Counted from the first letter of the stretch, positions 32,929 through 44,902 are shown. The stretch: 64,000 nt of DNA from Asterias amurensis (GCF_032118995.1 NC_092650.1:23756001-23820000); one strand, 5' to 3'. Translations and numbers: made by a program. Notes: a model not told the origin generated them from the letters alone.

Positions 32929-33313
32929 TTAAAGGTACTGGACACTATTGGTAATTGTCAAAGACCAGTCTTCTCACTTGGTGTATCTCAACATTTGCAT
33001 AAAATAACAAACCTGTGAAAATTTGAGCTCAATTGATCGTCGAAGTTGCGAGATAATAATAAAAGAAAAAAAACACCCTTGTCATTCAAAGTTGTGTGCT
33101 TTTACGTGGTTGATTTTGAGACCTCAAATTCTTCATCTGAGGTCTTGAAATCAAATTCGTGGAAAATTACTTATTTCTCGAAAACTATGTCACTTCAGAG
33201 GGCGCTCTTTCTCACAATGTTTTATACTATCAACCTCTTTGCAATACTCAATACCAAGTAAGGTTTTATACTAACTATTTTTAGTAATTACCAATAGCAT
33301 CCACTGCCTTTAA
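32929..33313 (+). mobile_element. Family A TTAA element (copy 4)
   Basis: TTAAAGGTACTGGACACTAT to ATCCACTGCCTTTAA, central palindrome GAGACCTCAAATTC / GAGGTCTTGAAATC. Confidence 0.78.
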
Positions 33314-33453
33314 TTGTTTACAAATGAATGTACATTTCAGCCTGAGAAATTTTTATTTAAGTGTTGTTTAATCGAAGACAAATTTCAAGAATAGAACGGG
33401 ATTTGAACCTTAGATCTCCAAGCAGCTCTCTTACGAACTGAGGTGTCTAGGAC

Positions 33454-33847
33454 TTAAAGGCAGTGGACACTATTGGTAATTACTCAAAATAATTTTCAGC
33501 ATAAAACCTTACTTGATAAGGCTGAATTGGGAGAGGTTGATAGTGTAACACATTGTGAGAAACCGCTCCCTCCGAAGTGACGTAGTTTTCGAGAAAGAAG
33601 TAATTTTCCACAAATTTGGAGACCTAAGATTTAGAATTTGAGGTTGCGAAATCAAGCATCTGAAAGCACACAACATCGTGTGAACATGGTGCGACAAGGG
33701 TGTTTTTTTCTTTCATTATTATCTCACAACTTTGACGACCGATTGAGCTCAAATTTTCACAGGTTTGTTATTTATATGCATATGTTGAGATACACCAACT
33801 GTGAAGACTAGTCTTTGACAACTAACAATAGTGTCCAGTGTCTTTAA
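33454..33847 (-). mobile_element. Family A TTAA element (copy 5)
   Basis: Opposite orientation to the copy at 30640: TTAAAGGCAGTGGACACTAT, then TACTCAAAATAATT, ending AGTGTCCAGTGTCTTTAA. Confidence 0.78.
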
Positions 33848-33999
33848 TGTTGGCACCTCTCTACTTTGTCAAGTTCTTTGGTCGGTCGCTGACATGTATA
33901 CTTTGTTTTTGATATTGGGTGTATTTAAATGTTATTATTATTTTTCTCACTGAATGATTGTTACAATATTAATGCTGAGTTTAAAGTACAAATCCCAGG

Positions 34000-34118
34000 T
34001 CGTATCCGAACTGGCATTTACAGCTACATGTATGGCTACGACTGTTGCTAAGTGTGTTGGTAAGGACGTCCTATACCTCAACGCTTTATGATGTGGAAAT
34101 CCAGCTGTAGCCGCATGC
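34000..34118. mobile_element. Short inverted element, 'CCGAACTGGCATTTACAGCTACA' class
   Basis: GTATCCGAACTGGC and ACAGCTACATGTATGGCTAC at the left with an inverse CCAGCTGTAGCCGCATG at the right. A relative lies at 39088-39195 (GTGTCTGAACTGGCAACTTC, CGGCTACAGCTACG ... TAGCCGTAGCTGTAGCT). Confidence 0.45.
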
Positions 34119-34200
34119 TATACACCCTCCAAAAACTAATTTTGGGTGTGCCACTTTTTAAATGTTACATGTTCCCTTTATAGATGATTCATATTGTGTT

Positions 34201-34481
34201 TAGACTTGTGGACAAATTGTTAATGGTCTGCCGTGGTGAGATAGTCTAGTTGTGGCGGGATCGTAATGATTCAGGTTTCCGCGATCGAATACTGCTCCTG
34301 CATGTTCACTGCTCTCGCGCAAACTTCTGGTTGCCGACTTCTACACCATAGTCGTGAGAGCAGTAGTCTCGCAGGGCATGCAGTCTTGCGAGAATACCGT
34401 GGGAATCATCCCAGGGAGATTTGGAATAGAGTCAGAATGCTATCACCGCGACTGACATTTAACGAAGTGTCCACAAGTCTA
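34201..34481. mobile_element. 281-bp inverted-repeat element with 9-bp target duplication
   Basis: Ends are TAGACTTGTGGAC and GTCCACAAGTCTA, flanked on both sides by TATTGTGTT (34192-34200 and 34482-34490). GGTGAGATAG at the left and GCTATCACCGCG at the right are inverted subterminal matches; inside, CTGCTCTCGCGC faces GAGAGCAGTAGTCTCG. It has no coding potential; a 75-aa frame across it is incidental. Confidence 0.75.
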
Positions 34482-34684
34482 TATTGTGTTTAGAACAGCA
34501 AGGCTGATCTGTGATTTTATTTGTGCCAGTCTTATTTAAATGTAAAGTGTAGTTAGTTGAATGGCTCTTTCTTCACAAGAAGAACATAAAAACAGGAAAA
34601 CGGGTAAGCTCTACTGTTCCCTTTTTTTACGTAAAAAGGGGAAACAGTCGTCAAAAAACACTATCTGTATTTTTTGTAGGAAGG

Positions 34685-35011
34685 TTAAATGCACTGGACA
34701 CCTTGGGTCATTGTCAAAGACACATATTCTCACTGGGTGTATCTCAACATATTATGCTTAAATTAATAACTCTGAGAATGTTGACGAAACTGGTCATCGC
34801 ACAAAAATACACCCTTGTTGCACAAACTTGTGTGCTTTCAGATGCATGATAAAAGTCTTCAGGCCTGAAGTCTTTTATTATTTGAGTGAGAATTTACTTC
34901 TTTCTCCTTATACTTCAGAGGGAGCCGCTCCTTACACTCCTGGTCGTTACCAGGTAAGTTTTATGCTAACAATTATTTTGCGTAATGACCATTAGTGTCC
35001 AGTGTCTTTAA
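34685..35011 (+). mobile_element. Diverged family A/D TTAA element (copy 6)
   Basis: TTAAATGCACTGGACACCTT to TAGTGTCCAGTGTCTTTAA; the centre is AAAGTCTTCAGGCCTGAAGTC. It is an older or sister family: overall layout is as in family A, with a different central palindrome. Confidence 0.65.
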
Positions 35012-35064
35012 CGGTAAGATTTGTTGGAAAGGAACCTAATGATGCCAGGCAAAATCATAACGTT

Positions 35065-35420
35065 TTAAAGGAACACGTTGCCTTTGGTCTTTGAAAAGCA
35101 TTTGTAACCGTTTGTTATAAAAATGCATGAGTAGAAAGATGTTGTAAAAGTAGAATACAATGATCCACACAAACATGCCTTGAAATTGCTAGGTTTTCCT
35201 TTTACCTCGTCGACTTACACGGTCGGCCATTTATGGATAAATGGCTGAAGGTGTTGGCTCACAAAGTAAAAGGAAAACCACGCAATTTCGTGGTAAATTT
35301 GTGTGGATCATTGTATTCTACTTTTAAAACATCTTTCCAACCATCTGCATTTTATAACGAATGGTTACAAACGCTTTTTGTAGACCAACTCATCCGATCC
35401 AAGGCAATGTGTTCCTTCAA
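35065..35420. mobile_element. Family B palindromic element (copy 2)
   Basis: TTAAAGGAACACGTTGCC to GGCAATGTGTTCCTTCAA (terminal TTAA mutated on the right). The centre is GGCCATTTATGGATAAATGGC. Confidence 0.72.
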
Positions 35421-37243
35421 TGATGATGTTTTTTTATGTTGACAGCGTACCTTCATATGAGGCCATTCGGGACAAGTTACCTGTGTCGTTATGTAAAGTT
35501 GTAAAGCATTTGTTTGAAAGGAACCAAGCTCAAATTTGAAACAGAGATAAATGAACTTCCTGTGGGCACATAAAGGTGTTTTGTTAAATTGTCACGTAGT
35601 AAAATAAAGGGGCGAAGGTGATGTTTTTGTCGACTATAAATGGTTTTGACTGGCATTCATAGATAAGCAATAAAAGTGTGTGATTATGAAAGATCTTTAG
35701 AAAATATAAAAAAAAACAGTTTTTAATTGTATGTTTATAAAAACCTCATCAGTATTTTATCTATATTTACATGTACTGTAAAAAAAAAATTGTACACAAA
35801 TGTAAATCTTAACTTTTAATAACATATTGAAATGAATATTATTCGCCGTTATATATACAAATGCTTATATTACGTACTGTAAAGTGTATTTTATTTGTAG
35901 ATAACTACAAGAATTTAAGATAAATGCATATATAAAGTTTGTATAGAGTGTAAATGCTACCAGTTTTAGTTGGGAATTTGTACATAAAAAGACATCTACA
36001 GTAAAGTTTGCATTGTCTAAATTTATAGAACTATTGTAACATTTAGCATGAATGTAACTTGACATTTATATCCTTTAAGTTTCAAATTTTAATTTTTGTT
36101 GAACTTTTTAAGTGTTGACTTTTGTTTTATACACTGTTGAGACAAGTGACGTTTGAAGGTGTAAAAATAGCAAGAATTTCAATTCAGGAGGGAAGGGTAG
36201 AGTTGGAGCTTTTTGGCCTGATGCTTCGTCTTTTGAAAGGGCAAGGGCACCAAGGCATATTCTCCTTGGTAAAGGGCACACTGGGATGAAAATTTTAAAT
36301 TTCTACTGGAGCATTTCAAGTGCACAAAGGCATTGACCAGGGGGCATGGAGGCAATTGCCTTCAGTGCCTTCATGAAGTATCTGGCCTGAACTTTGAAGG
36401 GTAGAAGTAAATTATCCAATTCTTAAATCTGGAGTGTCAAACAATTTCATTGTTTATTATCAAAAGTGAAACATTTATCTTTTAGTGACCTTTGACCTGT
36501 AGCTCAGTACTGTACATGCTTGAGTTCTAGTTCAAATCCCGTAGGTATAAAGGAAAAATATAATGATTGGTTTATATGTGAATTGTGTGTAGGAACATCT
36601 TTTAGGTGAACATTATCCGGCAAGTAGAGATGCTTTCGTTCAAATAATTGTTGTATATTTATTTCCAAATCCAACTGTACTTCTTCAAGAAATCCCTAAT
36701 AATGCTTTTTCACCCCTGCCCCATTTAAGTAGGTGTAACCAAAGTGAGGCTGGAAGGTGAACTAGTCTGGTCCAGTTTTGGTATGCATTAGTTATAATGC
36801 ACACAGGGGACTAGACATAGATAGTGTCAGTATGGTAAAGGTATATTGGGGGGAAATATGGTTGTATGAATCTTTTGAAGTTGATTATTTGAAAAAGGTT
36901 TTAATTTAACCATTTTTCTGACCTTTCAGTATGTAACTTCCTTGTGCATGAGACAGGATTTTGTTTCCACAAAATAAAGAAAATATTTCTATGTTCATGT
37001 TTATTTGCACACAAAAATCATTGATATATTCAAAATATTTGTTTCTTCAATAAATCAATGAAAGGTTTGAATTTGTATGCCATTGACTCATCATTGTTAA
37101 TATCAAAATTGGTTGTCTGCGCAATACAAAGTGTTTGTTGTTGATTAATCTGGAAACATAAGAATCACTTAAGGTAAATTCTGTTTTGGTCTTTTTTTTC
37201 TCAGCCCAATTCTAAATTTTCATGACACTATATAAATGTTACT
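35421..37243. other. AT-rich region, no gene recognised
   Basis: Candidate + strand AATAAA hexamers lie near 35603, 35669 (followed by GTGTGTG) and 36974, so a transcript end is possible. A relic of family J is annotated separately. A tRNA-like scrap (TGTAGCTCAG ... GTTCAAATCCC) lies at about 36497-36543. Confidence 0.35.
36214..36389 (-). mobile_element. Family J repeat (copy 5)
   Basis: GGCCTGATGCTTCGTCTTTT at the left to TTCATGAAGTATCTGGCCTGA at the right, in the opposite orientation to the copy at 10441. Confidence 0.65.
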
Positions 37244-37573
37244 TTAAAGACACTGGACACTATTGGTTATTGTCAAAGACCATGAAAATTTGAGCTCAAT
37301 TGGTCGTCAAAGTCGGGAGATAATAAAGAAAAACACCCTTGTCACATGAAGTTGTGTGCTTTAAGACGGTTTATTTCGAGACCTCAAATTCTAAATCCGA
37401 GGTCTTGAAATCAAATTAGTGAAAAATTACATCTCAAAAAGTATAGTATGTCACTTCAGAGGGAGCCGTTTCTTACAATATTTTATACTGTCAACCTCTC
37501 CCCATTACTCGTCACCAAGTAAGGTTTTATGCTAACATTTATTTTGAGTAATTACCAATAGTGTCCACTGCCT
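37244..37573 (+). mobile_element. Family A TTAA element (copy 7), small deletions
   Basis: Starts TTAAAGACACTGGACACTAT, ends AGTGTCCACTGCCT without the final TTTAA. A stretch of about 40 bp after TCAAAGACCATG is missing. Confidence 0.72.
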
Positions 37574-38540
37574 CATCAGTAATACTACTTAGTTGTATGT
37601 GTTTAAATCAAACAATCATGTAGGCCTACAGAAATTTTGGCCATGTCATACAGCTTTTGATTTGCACATTGTACGAGTGAGTACATCTGTAATATAATTT
37701 TCTAACCCCAAATAACTATGGGTTTCTTAAGAGCCTTTGGTTAGGAATTGTGCAAACAAAATAAGCAGGATTCTCGTCACAAATAGTACATTTTGAAAAG
37801 ATATTTTCCCTGGTTACCTGATTCTGGTGAACAGAAATGATTTGTGCTTTGTCACTTTTTGTGCTTATAAGCCCCTTGTTCTATGAACTGGACATCAGGC
37901 CACAAAAAATATTTAATTGAATTTGATTATCCACTGGCAAGTTAGATAGGCCTACGTGTGGTCAATTTGCTTAGCGCAGAAAGCTCCCCCTTTTTATTGT
38001 ATGTCTGAGTTATTGGCTATAGGGCTATAGCCTAGGGCTTTATTATTAGGTGAACCATGGAGGAACAATTTCCATGAGTGAACACAGTCAAACGAGAGAG
38101 CCCCCTCCCCCCGCACTCCGCATCAGAACACTTACCCCCCCCCCCCCAAAAAAAAAAAAGTGATATAGAAAACATACGGCTGGATTGGCTGGACACAAGT
38201 ACCCCACACCACTCATTTCCAATAACAAGAGGAAAGTTAGGGCCTCTATAAAATTCTTTATATTTTTTTTCTTCTCTGTGAAAGTGAAATTGAACTGGCG
38301 ATTTTTGTTATAATTGTTTTTTTTGTTTTTGTTTTTGTTTTATTACATTTAAAAAAAAAATAAATCAATATAGGCTCTTACAGATCTCTGTTTTCTTCCT
38401 TGTAGCCCTATACCTAGAGTGGCTTTTAGCCTTGTTTTGGGCGACTTGCATAAAAACAAAAATTAAAAGAATACTATTGTTTATGTAAGCGTATTTTATT
38501 TGGTAGTGGCTTCCCCCTGTTTCAGTCTAGCCTGTTAAAC
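37574..38540. other. No gene recognised
   Basis: Includes a poly-C/poly-A patch at 38100-38160, and relics of the GAAACTAAGC / AAGCAGGATTC class near 37730-37870. Confidence 0.35.
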
Positions 38541-38543
38541 TCA

Positions 38544-38666
38544 CGCATGCGCAAAGTGAATGCTACAATGCGTCATTCTTTCGCGACTGTCCTGGATCAA
38601 CGGCGTGGTTCGTCTGGCGTTCATCGGGAAATTTGAAGTTCAAAATATTGTTTAATTTAGTCGCCG
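38544..38666 (+). promoter_or_regulatory. Possible promoter and 5' UTR exon of RRM/zinc-finger gene 2
   Basis: A CpG-rich island in AT-rich surroundings, with an NRF1-like CGCATGCGC at 38544-38552 and a good donor CGCCG|GTGAGT at 38667. No start codon with an open frame is obvious, as expected of a 5' UTR exon. The next + strand exon with an acceptor is at 46244, so an intron of about 7.6 kb would join it to gene 2. This is inference from base composition and donor only. Confidence 0.35.
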
Positions 38667-38933
38667 GTGAGTCAATTTATACATCAGCGGAATTTGGAAT
38701 TATTAGTGCATAAACAGATCTGTATTGGTAGTTAAAATGGTGTATTTTAACATGGTAAATTTAGTGGTGAAGATCATGTCAGTTTAGAAATAACAACGAA
38801 GTGCAGAAGAGAGATGGTTTATCTAGCGCCCTCTCGCGTTTTGCAAGGATATTGTATACAATTCGTACAATTTAAGCTTTTAGTTTTATCAATTAAATGG
38901 GTTTGGAAAAGTTTCCTAGCTTTTAGTTTTATC

Positions 38934-39085
38934 GGAAAAGTTTCCGTATGGTGCCACCACTTTTTCATTCGATATGAAATAATATAGCATCTAATTTACC
39001 TCGATGAGAATGAGATAGGCCTATCCCTTTTTGTTTTAAAATGAGTGAATTAAAAATTTAAGTGGTGGCATCATATGGAAAGTTA
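38934..39085. mobile_element. Family F element (copy 2)
   Basis: GGAAAAGTTTCCGTATGG to CATCATATGGAAAGTT, with CACTTTTTCATTCGATATGA shared with copy 3. A 15-bp direct duplication (GCTTTTAGTTTTATC near 38876 and 38919) lies just left of it. Confidence 0.68.
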
Positions 39086-39087
39086 GG

Positions 39088-39195
39088 CCGTGTCTGAACT
39101 GGCAACTTCGGCTACAGCTACGTCTAGATCAGCGTGTCTGTCAGTGTTGAAGAATAGCAGACGTGCGCGCCCTAGCCGTAGCTGTAGCTCTAATT
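39088..39195. mobile_element. Short inverted element, GAACTGGCAACTTCGGCTAC class
   Basis: Directly abuts the preceding element; CGGCTACAGCTACG at the left pairs with TAGCCGTAGCTGTAGCT at the right. Confidence 0.5.
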
Positions 39196-39591
39196 AATTT
39201 ACCTCAATGAGAAATCCCTTTTTGTAAAAATGAAAAGTTTTTAGGAAGTTAAACTAAACATGCTAAAGTAGATTAAAATTAAATTAAAATAAATATGCAC
39301 TTATAATGTTGAATCTACCTGGTTTTCAGGCTTTGTGCTGACTGCTGTGTTGGTGCTTAGTTTATTTTAAATGGACATTTAAAAGATTTCTTAACTTGCG
39401 CTATAGCATGGCCCAGAGTTTCAGAGTTTGAAATAAACAATGCACCACCTTAACATACACAGGAGATTCTTGTGGCACATTTTACGTCCTAGTTCATTGT
39501 GATGATTGTAACCCTACATTGTACAACTACATTTACTGTGAAAGTGCTGTCCTACCTGTACTAACTTCAGTTATACAGGCACCAAGGCAAA

Positions 39592-39652
39592 TAGTTGCGA
39601 TATAACGTAACCCTCCTCCCGATGACGGGATGAGGATTACGTTATCAAACTA
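39592..39652. mobile_element. 61-bp hairpin element with 9-bp duplication
   Basis: TAGTTGCGATATAACGTAAC pairs with the inverse ATTACGTTATCAAACTA around a short centre. CAAGGCAAA occurs directly on both sides (39583-39591 and 39653-39661). The host sequence resembles family J (ACCAAGGCA). Relatives lie at 53502-53557 and 55696-55749. Confidence 0.72.
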
Positions 39653-39754
39653 CAAGGCAAATGACCTGGGAAGAAGGAAAGTTGTGCCTCTTGCCTTCTT
39701 GAAGTTGATTGAAGTATCTCAGGACTGCAGTTTTCGGTGACACAAAAGATTGGT

Positions 39755-40104
39755 TTAACTTTTCCTGTAACCGTTTTTTATGACATGCGTATGGTTAGAA
39801 AGGTTTATTAAAAAGTAAAATATACTGATCCACACAAATATGCCTCAAAATTGCACGGTTATCCTTATACCTCGTCGACTTACACTGTCGGCCATTTATG
39901 GGAGTCAAAATTTGACTCCCATAAATAGCTGACACTGATAGTTCAAGACGTAAAAGGATAACCGAGCAATTTTGAGTGATACTTGTGTGGATCATTATAT
40001 TTTACTTTTAAAACATCTTTCTAACCGTAAGTATTTCATAACAAACGGTTTCAAACGCTTTAAATAGACCAACTCGTCCGATCAAAGGCAACAAGTTCCT
40101 TTAA
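39755..40104. mobile_element. Family B palindromic element (copy 3)
   Basis: Right end AAGGCAACAAGTTCCTTTAA, left end shortened (TTAACTTTTCCTGTAACCG). The centre is GACTCCCATAAATAGC facing GGCCATTTATGGGAGTC. Confidence 0.72.
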
Positions 40105-40507
40105 TAAGTGTTTAATACTAATGCTAGTATGACCACTCTGTTAAAAATTTCATATTTATTTTTAACCTATCTAAGGTATAACAAAGGATTTGTAAGGATA
40201 AGAAACATCGTTCATCTAAGTCTGAAAGTTGAATGACATGAAAATCAAACTATGAAAATATTTCTCTCTGAAATGAAGTTATATTTTTATATTTGATAAA
40301 AAAAAACAATAGCTGATGTTTGCTGTTACAACAACATTTAAGACCTATTTTGTTTACGTGCTGATTTTTTATATTTTTTTATACTATTTTCTCCTGGCTC
40401 GTACACAAATCTATTGTTTATAATTTCATGTCTGGTTGTAAATCACACAAAGTATGAACGCTATTTTTTTCCCTTTTTTTTCGACTGATCCTATATTATA
40501 CCTTTAA

Positions 40508-40883
40508 TTAAAGGGAAGGTACACGTTTGGCCATTACCCAAAACAAATATTAACTTAAAAACTGACTTGGTAACGAGCATTGGAGAGCTGTTGATAGTAT
40601 ATAACATTGTGAGAAACAGCTCCCTCTGAAGAAGCATAAGTTTTGAGAAAGAGGTAATTTCTCACTAAAATTATAAAAGACTTCTAGCTAGAAGTCTTTT
40701 TTTACTGTCTGAAAGCACACAAATTCGTCCAGCATGGGTGTTTTTTCTTTCATCATTTTCTCCCAACACCGATGACCAATTGAGCTCAAACTTTCACAGG
40801 TTTGTTATTTTTTGCATATGTTGAGATACACCCAGTGAGAACACTGGTCTTTGACATCTACCAATATTGTACCTTCCCTTTAA
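40508..40883 (-). mobile_element. Family D TTAA element (sister of family A)
   Basis: TTAAAGGGAAGGTACACGTT to TACCTTCCCTTTAA. The interior keeps the family A order (GGAGAGCTGTTGATAGTATA, CTGAAAGCACACAA, GAGCTCAAACTTTCACAGG, GAGATACACCCAGTGAGAAC) but the central palindrome is AAAGACTTCTAGCTAGAAGTC and the termini differ. Confidence 0.72.
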
Positions 40884-40940
40884 TGAGTTGTGTTTGAAAT
40901 AATAATAATAAGAATATTTATTTTATGTCAACGTACTTGC

Positions 40941-41112
40941 AATAGACCTTATGCACATGATGTCATTTCTGTAGGGCGTCCTCACATAGAGGTCAAAAGG
41001 AGGTTGTTCCATGGCCAATCCTTTGCGCCGCGCAGTCTGTATGTTTTGATTGTTTCGTCACCGTTTTACCTCTAAGATGGAGTCTGGATGACGTCAACGC
41101 ATAAGCTCTATT
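40941..41112. mobile_element. Inverted-repeat element, AATAGACCTTATGC ends
   Basis: AATAGACCTTATGCACATGA with inverse GCATAAGCTCTATT at the right; ATGATGTCAT and GATGACGTCA lie inside the ends. Confidence 0.5.
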
Positions 41113-42414
41113 TGTAGAACAACAACACTCCCGGACTGTAACGACTTCAAATACAAACCTCGGCTTGCAGATGGTTTGCATTGTTATTTGAAAGTATGAA
41201 TGTATGAAGTATGAATGATCTGATTAAAACATATGAAAACTTGTACAAAATGTTTCCTCTTGCTCTTTAATTGTGTATTGGTGAAGTGAAAAAGATGGGT
41301 AATACTTCACTTTAACATTGGAAAAGTCTGTGTAATAACTACAATGTATCAACAGTTATTTTTTTCATTTTCTGATGGTTGGACTGCATATTTTGACCAG
41401 AACACGTATTGCTGTAAATCGTTGATCCTACTTGCAGAAGATGAATTCTTAAAATGTAGTGCATTTGAAAAACTTTTTTACCAATTTCTATTTTTAAAGT
41501 GACTCGTATTTTAAATGCCCTTTTTGCTTTTTTCATTTTTTGACACTTGCAGTTTTGGTGTTTTTTCAATATCGTCGTGACATTTTTCTGCGACATTTTT
41601 GGGGCGACGTTTTTGGAGTGATTTTTGAAGACCTTTTTGCTGACATTTTTGACTTCATTTTAAAACACACGGTGAGTACTTTTTGATTTTTTTTTCTGGC
41701 ACAAACTCAAGAAGTGCTGCGACTGCGACTGAGGCGTAGCAGGGTTTGCCCTTCAATTTTTCGGTGACGAGCCGGTGGGACTAGTGGCTTGTCATTTCAC
41801 GGGTCCATGGATCTTCACTAAAACAGCACATTGTAAATGACCTGATGGATCAATTGGAGAGAATGTTGACCCAATCCTTTAATGTTGACTTGCAATACGC
41901 TAGTGAACAACCAAGGAAGAACAGTGAAATTGGTTTTGTTTCTTCCTTTTTTTTAATTTTCTAATTCAGACTTTCCTGGACCAAATCCAGCATAGACTAC
42001 TGAAATAGCGTAAATGTTTTGGTTGAAAAAATTGTCATAAAATGCATCCACTCGTTGAAAGCTGGTGTATAGACCCCTTGCACGCGCCTGTCCTTTCTGC
42101 CATTTTGGATTTTCAAAATGTCCACCAAGAATTTGACTCTAGAGATGGGTATACGCATTGTGCAAGTGTGTCCAGCTTTGCGCTAGGGTCAGTAATTCAA
42201 GATGCAGTCAGCTTCAGAGATTTCTAAATTGGTGAATTGCTTCTGTTAAATATTCAGTTGATTTGTTTTTGGAAGCAACTGTGTTTACAAAAAGCTGTTT
42301 GGGGTAGGAAACATCTGTATTCATGTTCTTTTCTCCAAAGTTGAAATCGGATGACGTCAACAAGTTACCTTGGGGGTGGGGGTAACCACACCTTTTATGT
42401 GATGAGGGGTATTC
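41113..42414. other. No gene recognised
   Basis: Around 41530-41660 there are several phased GACATTTTT / GACGTTTTT motifs at roughly 20-30-bp spacing. A TAGACCCCTTGCAC ... TTGTGCAAGTGTG pair at about 42047-42175 may be a diverged relative of the element at 40941. Confidence 0.35.
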
Positions 42415-42760
42415 TTAAAGAGATATGCTGCCTTCGGATTGGGTGCTTTGGGTCAAAAGTAGCGTCCATCTTACAAAACAAATTTGCATTGGATTGGAAG
42501 ATATTTTGTAAATGGAACAATTAGTAGCCTATACCTCACATCGTACATCTTGTTGGTTTCCTTTAACTTTTTGAATTACAACGGGCTGTCATTTTGTAAA
42601 AGAAAATTTTTGACTCTCACAAAATGGGCAAACCACACAATTCTAAGGGATATTTGTGTGAGTCCTCATACTGTTAAAACATCTTTCCAACAATATTTAT
42701 TTCAAAGCAAACACTTTCATAGTCCAAAGCGCCCAATCCAAGGGAAACGTATTCCTTTAA
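42415..42760. mobile_element. Diverged family B TTAA element (copy 4)
   Basis: TTAAAGAGATATGCTGCCTT with TTCGGATTGGGTGCTTTGG at the left pairs with CCAAAGCGCCCAATCCAAGG and TATTCCTTTAA at the right. AAACATCTTTCCAAC is shared with other B copies. Confidence 0.65.
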
Positions 42761-42928
42761 AAAGGGGGTTATTGACCCCATTCAACGTCGCACAAGACCA
42801 AACTGTGGAGAGACCCATTTTTGGAGTCGAGTTGCCCTAAGTGGTTGTTACATGTACATCGTGTATAATACATTGGTCAGTCACTCTCCAAATGGTGCAA
42901 CCAAAAAAATAATGTTTGTAATGATGAC

Positions 42929-43080
42929 CAGGCCCTGAATTTAATTTGTTAACATGTTGAAAGGGCAAGGCCATTTTCATTTCGCAAAGGGCGCTCTTCC
43001 ATTGGAAAATCTTTAACACAATGGGACACTTCAAAGGGGCAACTGGGGCCATGGCCTACAACGTGTTATTCCAGGCCTGG
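42929..43080 (-). mobile_element. Family J repeat (copy 6)
   Basis: CAGGCCCTGAATTTAA at the left, GAAAGGGCAAGGCCATTTTC inside, ATTCCAGGCCTGG at the right. Confidence 0.6.
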
Positions 43081-43205
43081 ATGACTGAGTTTATTGGCAC
43101 AGTAAGGGCCTTGTCACACACTAGGCTACTTTTGGAGGCAACCTCGCCAACTGCAGTGCATGCTACAGGACCACTTCAGCAGCACATGAGTAATTTTTAT
43201 AACTA

Positions 43206-43737
43206 AAGCCCTTTTTACCAACAACGTCAGACTAGGGTCCTTGGTCTCCAAAGCCAGTTGTCTTGACCAAGGACGTTGGTCAAACTCTAACAGGAACTTT
43301 CACATGGCGCAGAAACCAACATCCCATGTCTCAGAACATTCGTATTTTGTGATGCTAAAGGTCAACATTGAAAACTTGTTCTCTTGAAGGAGTCGTGCAC
43401 ACGCTCAAAGGTTTAACGTTATAATATAACGGGGTTGAACATCTTGATTTTCTTGCACCATGTGTTTCTTCTTGCGTGCATGCGTGGTAGCTCCAGCCAC
43501 ACCAGGCTCCTTCGTTACGCAAGCAATTTCCATTCACACAGCACACACGGACGATCGTGGTATAATTTTCACAATGTTGTGTTTTTAAGACGGAGGTCTG
43601 GACCTTGGTCTTAAAAAGACCAGGGACCCGTGCCTATTTAAGCAGAGGTACCTTTCACACGATGTGGATTAAACAACGTTGTGTTCTTAAGACCAAGGAC
43701 CCCCTGCTTATTTTCCTCGTGTGAAAAGGCCTTTTGG
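43206..43737. mobile_element. Possible long inverted-repeat element
   Basis: The left side reads AAGCCCTTTTTACC ... GGGTCCTTGGTCTCC and the right side GACCAAGGACCCCC ... GTGTGAAAAGGCCTTTT, an imperfect inverted pair. A nested pair (GGTCTGGACCTTGGTC / GACCAGGGACCC) lies at about 43595-43630. Non-coding; ends approximate. Confidence 0.45.
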
Positions 43738-44014
43738 CTTACATCCAACAAGAAAAATATAAGCGTGACTCGATTGATGAGTCATGGGTGGACCGGTAGC
43801 TTCTGAGTTTTGATCAACGAATTCCTGAGAGTGCAACGGACGAAAAGTATCTTTCTAATAATTGGAGACCAAATCAACCCAAAACACTTGAATGGAAAAG
43901 CAAAAACATAATTCTCCCATGAGGTGAAAGAGAGCAGCTACTGGTTAATTTAAATCCAAAAGCAAAAGTGTACCCCCAATTTTGTTGTAATTTAGTGAGC
44001 ATTGGTTTTGGGCA

Positions 44015-44374
44015 TTAAAAGCAGGACACTATTGGTAATTGTCAAAGACTAGCCTTCATAGTTGGTGTATCTCAACATATGCATAAAATAACTAACCTGT
44101 GAAAGTTTGAGCTCAATCGGTCATCGAACTTGCAAGATATGAATGAAAGAAAAAACACCCTTGTCACACGAAGGTGATTGTTTAGATGGTTGATTTCGAG
44201 ACATCAAGTTCTAAATCTGAGGTCTCGAAATCAAATTCTTTGAAAATTACCTCTTTCTCGGAAACTATGGCACTTCAGAGGGTGCCGTTTCTCACAATGT
44301 TTTAAACCATCACCAAGAAAGGTTTTATGCTAATAATTATTTTGAGTAATTACCAATAGTGTCCACTGCCTTTA
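44015..44374 (+). mobile_element. Family A TTAA element (copy 8)
   Basis: TTAAAAGCAGGACACTAT to AGTGTCCACTGCCTTTAG; an internal deletion removes the AACCTCTCCCCATTACT segment. Confidence 0.72.
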
Positions 44375-44726
44375 GTGGTAGCAAATTAAATTTGTTACAC
44401 ATTTCAGCCTAGATCAACAAAAAAGACTTTGGATCGGAGAATCATTGGCCGACCCATCATTCCAGGAAACCTCAATACTAAGATTTTAAAATAGATAGTT
44501 GAGACCTACATCAACGTCATCCTGGCCAGTGAACCTTGTATCCCTGGGAAATATAGGGAGCGCCTCAAAAGTCGGGCATGTTCTTGAGATGAAAAAAAAA
44601 CAAATCTTTTTAGTTTGTTGGACTACTAGAACTTTCTGCTGGACAACAACATTGAGCCCAATTTGTAGGCAATCCTAAACAAGTGGATCGAGGGCTAGCA
44701 TTTTATTCTAACGAAGCTTTTGGGCA

Positions 44727-44902
44727 GGGGTCGATTTCACAAAGAGTTGGGACTTGTCTTACTCTTATTTCAAGTGAGGAAGAGTAACTCATCCTAACTT
44801 AGGATTAATCTTAAGGTCTGCATGCTATAGTGCAGGGTTGGAACTCGTCCTAAGTCCCAAGATTAATCTTAAGTTACAAAGAGTTTTGTGAAATCGACCC
44901 CT
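44727..44902. mobile_element. Palindromic repeat, family I (copy 2)
   Basis: GGGGTCGATTTCACAAAGAG pairs with TTTTGTGAAATCGACCCC; the interior has TTAGGATTAATCTTAAG. Confidence 0.7.
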
